Origin: an uncultured Eggerthellaceae bacterium
Lineage (GTDB): Bacteria > Actinomycetota > Coriobacteriia > Coriobacteriales > Eggerthellaceae
Direction of reading: 5' to 3'
Length of the DNA stretch: 9,069 bases
Assembly: GCA_958454405.1 (NCBI GenBank)
Contig: CAUEBO010000085.1
Span: forward strand, 1 to 9,069
This document shows, piece by piece, positions 7,032 through 9,069 of this stretch (positions within the stretch are counted from its first letter, which is position 1; the number at the start of each line of letters is the position of its first letter). Made by a program: the position numbers and the translations under genes. Below the pieces are notes generated by a model, which saw nothing but the letters and a program-made list of their open reading frames with translations, did no database searches and had not been told where the DNA came from.

Positions 7032-7115
7032 GCGGGTGCGCGCCGCCAGAGCGCGCACCCGCACGATGCCGCCTTCCGTGTTCAGGGGAATGCCCAAGAC
7101 GGCATCGTGCGGGTG
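7032..7115 (+). promoter_or_regulatory. Two mutually exclusive hairpins before caiC
   Basis: Stem A: GCGGGTGCGCGC (7032-7043) pairs perfectly with GCGCGCACCCGC (7051-7062), loop 7 bases. Stem B: CACCCGCACGATGCCG (7056-7071) pairs perfectly with CGGCATCGTGCGGGTG (7100-7115); it extends inward by three more pairs past one mismatch. Bases 7056-7062 belong to both stems, so only one can form. Stem B ends 39 bases before the caiC start codon and leaves the ribosome site free. This could be an attenuator-like switch, or a processing or stability element. Function is inference. Confidence 0.5.
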
Positions 7116-7139
7116 GGGATCAGGCAGGGACGATGGACG

Positions 7140-7149
7140 AAAAGGGTGA
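7140..7149 (+). promoter_or_regulatory. Ribosome binding site that supports a GTG start for caiC
   Basis: AAAAGGGTGA lies just upstream of GTG at 7155. The frame has no ATG between 6990 and the conserved region, and the residues from 7155 on (TDIVGNETLRSLW) match the start of CaiC. An in-frame GTG at 7146 overlaps this site and is less likely. The ATG at 7133 is out of frame. Confidence 0.65.
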
Positions 7150-7154
7150 GACGA

Positions 7155-8747
7155 GTGACCGACATCGTGGGAAACGAGACGCTTCGGAGCCTGTGGTCAG
7201 GGCTCGTGAACGCATGCGGGGACCGTACGTTCCTCATCTTCCAGGATCGCGCCGGCAGCGCGTGCGAGTACACCTACCGCGCCTTCGACGAGGAGATCAA
7301 CCGCACCGCCAACCTGTTCCTCTCCCTGGGCATCGAGCATGGCGAGCGCGTGGCCGTGCAGATGCACACCTGCCCCGAGTTCATGATGTGCCTGTTCGGG
7401 TTGGCCAAGATCGGCGCCGTCATGGTTCCCATGAACGAGCAGTACCTTGCCGAGGAGGCCGCCTTCGTGCTGGAGCGCACGGGCGCTTCGTGCGCGGTGG
7501 TGGAGCCCGCGTTCGCGGAGCTGTACCGCACGCTCGTCGCGCAGGGCGGCTACCTGCCCAAAGGGATGCTCATCGCCCGCGGAGGGAGCGCGGGGGAGGA
7601 CCTGGCCGGCATTCCCGTGCAGCCCACCGATGCCCGCGGCCCGCGCTGCTTCGACAGGGCGCGCGCCTCCCAACCTGCCGAGCTGCGCTCGCTGCGCCCG
7701 CTCTCGGCCGACGACGCGGCGGAGATCATCTTCACCTCGGGCACCACCTCCCGTCCCAAGGGCGTCGTGCTGACGCATGCCAACATGCTGTTCAGCGGCC
7801 TGTACGGCGACTGGCAGGTGTCGCTCACGCGCGACGACCGCGTGTTCTCCACCATGCCCGCCTGCCATTCCAACTTCCAGCTGGCCGCCCTCACCCCGGT
7901 GCTCACCGCCGGAGCCACGCTCATCGTGGTGGAGAAGTACAGCGCCAGCCGCTTCTGGAAGCAGGTGCGCGACTACAAGGCCACGGTGGCGCAGTGCGTC
8001 GCCATGATGCTGCGCACGCTGCTGCTGCAGCCAGAAGACCCGGAGGAGCGCGATCACTGCCTGCGCGAGGTGCTGTACTTCCTCGCCGTCTCCGACGAGG
8101 AGAAGCAGGCGTTCGAAGAGCGCTTCGGCGCGACCATCATGAACACCTACGGCTCCACCGAGTCGGTGGGCTGGGTGCTCACCGACCCGCCGAGAGGACC
8201 GCGCCGCTGGCCGTCCGTGGGCCGCGTGGGGCTGGGGTACCAGGCGCGCATCGTGCACGAGGACGGCCTTGAGGCGGCCCCCGGCGAGATGGGCGAGATA
8301 CAGGTGAAGGGCGTGCGGGGCCGCACCGTCATGAAGGAGTACTTCAACGACCCTGACGAGACGGAGCGCGCGTTCACCGGCGACGGCTGGTTCAAAACGG
8401 GTGACAAGGGCTATGTGGACGAAGACGGCTGGTTCTTCTTCGTGGACCGCAAGGCGAACATGATCAAGCGCGCGGGCGAGAACATCTCGGCCAGCGAGCT
8501 GGAAAGCGTGCTCATGGAGCATCCCGACATCGACGAGGCGGCCGTCATCGGCGTGCCGGACCCCATTCGCGACCAGGCCGTCAAGGCGTTCGTGAAGCCG
8601 TGCGCCGGCGCCGTCCTGACCGTAGAGGAGGTGCTGGCGTTCTGCGAGGAGCACATGGCGGGGTTCAAGGTCCCCTCGTACGTGGAGATCGTCGAGGACT
8701 TTCCGCGCACGTGCTCCATGAAGATCGAGAAGAAGCTGCTGAAGTAA
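7155..8747 (+). CDS. caiC: CaiC-like acyl-CoA ligase (AMP-forming betaine/carnitine--CoA ligase type)
   Basis: This 530-residue ANL-superfamily ligase activates a carboxylic acid through an acyl-AMP and then forms the CoA thioester. Motifs appear in order: P-loop FTSGTTSRPKG (193-203), NTYGSTE (330-336), GWFKTGD with Asp417, DRKANMIKRAGENIS hinge (431-445), and catalytic Lys523 near the C-terminus. It resembles E. coli CaiC (517 residues as I recall) in EINRTANLF, FGLAKIGAVMVP, TSGTTSRPKGVV, VEKYSA, RRWPSVGRVG and FKVPSY. In the last motif the usual Gly before the catalytic Lys is Met (CSMKIEKK instead of the usual SGK). Residues about 135-175 do not resemble E. coli CaiC. It would prime the CoA-transfer cycle with caiB upstream. 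The GTG start means translation may be less efficient than for caiA and caiB. Confidence 0.87.
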   Translation: MTDIVGNETLRSLWSGLVNACGDRTFLIFQDRAGSACEYTYRAFDEEINRTANLFLSLGIEHGERVAVQMHTCPEFMMCLFGLAKIGAVMVPMNEQYLAEEAAFVLERTGASCAVVEPAFAELYRTLVAQGGYLPKGMLIARGGSAGEDLAGIPVQPTDARGPRCFDRARASQPAELRSLRPLSADDAAEIIFTSGTTSRPKGVVLTHANMLFSGLYGDWQVSLTRDDRVFSTMPACHSNFQLAALTPVLTAGATLIVVEKYSASRFWKQVRDYKATVAQCVAMMLRTLLLQPEDPEERDHCLREVLYFLAVSDEEKQAFEERFGATIMNTYGSTESVGWVLTDPPRGPRRWPSVGRVGLGYQARIVHEDGLEAAPGEMGEIQVKGVRGRTVMKEYFNDPDETERAFTGDGWFKTGDKGYVDEDGWFFFVDRKANMIKRAGENISASELESVLMEHPDIDEAAVIGVPDPIRDQAVKAFVKPCAGAVLTVEEVLAFCEEHMAGFKVPSYVEIVEDFPRTCSMKIEKKLLK

Positions 8748-8765
8748 CCTGCGGGACGGCAGGGC

Positions 8766-8862
8766 GCCGGGCGGTGCCCAGTCGCTCGGCAGTCCTGCTC
8801 GCGCGAAACGTCCGCAGGACGTTTCGGCTCGTGCGGAACTCGCTTGGTGGGCACCGCCCGGC
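8766..8862 (+). repeat. 97-base nested inverted repeat between caiC and the MaoC-like gene
   Basis: The 249-base gap 8748-8996 has no gene. Its main feature is a perfect 15-bp inverted repeat, GCCGGGCGGTGCCCA (8766-8780) with TGGGCACCGCCCGGC (8848-8862), extendable by four pairs past one mismatch (8761-8764 with 8864-8867). Inside sits a second hairpin, CGAAACGTCC (8804-8813) with GGACGTTTCG (8817-8826), loop GCA. No target-site duplication is obvious. It could be a REP- or MITE-like intergenic element, or a structured RNA. Further right are a bulged stem at about 8880-8911 and a small stem with a T5 loop (8958-8975) just before the next ribosome site. Confidence 0.7.
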
Positions 8863-8996
8863 TCCCTCGGCCTCGCTGTCCATTCGGCTGCGGTCGACCT
8901 TCAGCGGATGGGGCGGAGGATCCTGGCGGTGGGACGTAACGAGGAAACCTGTGAATGGGTGCCCTTTTTGGGACCTGGATGAAGAAGGAGGGCGTC

Positions 8997-9069
8997 ATGG
9001 CCATCAGCACGGAAATCGTGGGCAAGGAGTTCGGGCCGTTCGTGCGGGAGTACACGTTCAAGGATCTGG
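8997..9069 (+). CDS. Start of a probable MaoC-type hydratase/dehydratase (partial, cut by window edge)
   Basis: Only 24 codons are present, reading MAISTEIVGKEFGPFVREYT and then FKDL. The pattern (IVGKEFGPF, then xYTFKDL) is typical of the N-terminus of two-domain MaoC/hydratase-2 proteins (peroxisomal multifunctional enzyme type), which add water to trans-2-enoyl-CoA or remove it. A strong ribosome site, AAGGAGGG (8985-8992), precedes the ATG. Position after caiC suggests it fills the hydration step done by CaiD, a crotonase, in enterobacteria. The call rests on a short stretch and no catalytic residue is visible, so it stays tentative. Confidence 0.6.
   Translation, partial: MAISTEIVGKEFGPFVREYTFKDL

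Noticed and set aside
3283..8996. Intrinsic terminators at the intercistronic hairpins
   Set aside because: None is followed by a T-run, and the genes on either side belong to one pathway. I list them as hairpins, not terminators.
1..9069. CRISPR array, tRNA, rRNA, transposase or integrase
   Set aside because: I saw no regularly spaced repeat series, no tRNA cloverleaf and no mobile-element protein motifs. The only repeats are those listed.

Overview
The window is GC-rich DNA carrying the front of a cai-type (carnitine/crotonobetaine) CoA-thioester gene cluster, transcribed rightward and facing a divergent membrane-bound regulator. The GC content, the LuxR-type regulator fused to an MFS-like membrane domain, and the anaerobic CoA chemistry suggest a gut Coriobacteriia of the Eggerthellaceae (Eggerthella/Gordonibacter-like). 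That placement is inference from gene types recalled from memory, not a database result.

Layout. Bases 1-75 hold only small inverted repeats. A regulator with about 12 membrane segments and a C-terminal LuxR helix-turn-helix lies on the minus strand (76-1533). A 429-base divergent control region follows (1534-1962). It holds an imperfect 36-base direct repeat in two copies and three copies of an 11-base core, TTTGCGATGGC. The plus-strand series is: an MFS transporter (1963-3282), an HSL-family alpha/beta hydrolase (3394-4389), CaiA-like acyl-CoA reductase/dehydrogenase (4521-5669), CaiB-like CoA-transferase (5771-6985), CaiC-like CoA ligase (7155-8747), and the first 24 codons of what looks like a MaoC-type hydratase (8997 to the edge).

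How the genes may work together. The MFS protein would import the substrate. The esterase could release it from an ester form. CaiC would charge it with CoA using ATP, and CaiB would then pass CoA between product and incoming substrate. A hydratase/dehydratase (MaoC-like here) would interconvert the 3-hydroxyacyl-CoA and enoyl-CoA, and CaiA would reduce the enoyl-CoA as an anaerobic electron sink. Compared with the enterobacterial caiTABCDE set, the enzymatic core (CaiA, CaiB, CaiC) is kept, while the transporter (CaiT), hydratase (CaiD) and regulator (CaiF) are replaced by unrelated protein types. An esterase is added.

Another notable feature is between the genes. All five gaps in the plus-strand series are long (101-249 bases), and each holds one or more strong GC-rich hairpins close to the preceding stop codon, without a T-tract. 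The caiB-caiC gap has two mutually exclusive stems. The gap after caiC has a 97-base nested inverted repeat.
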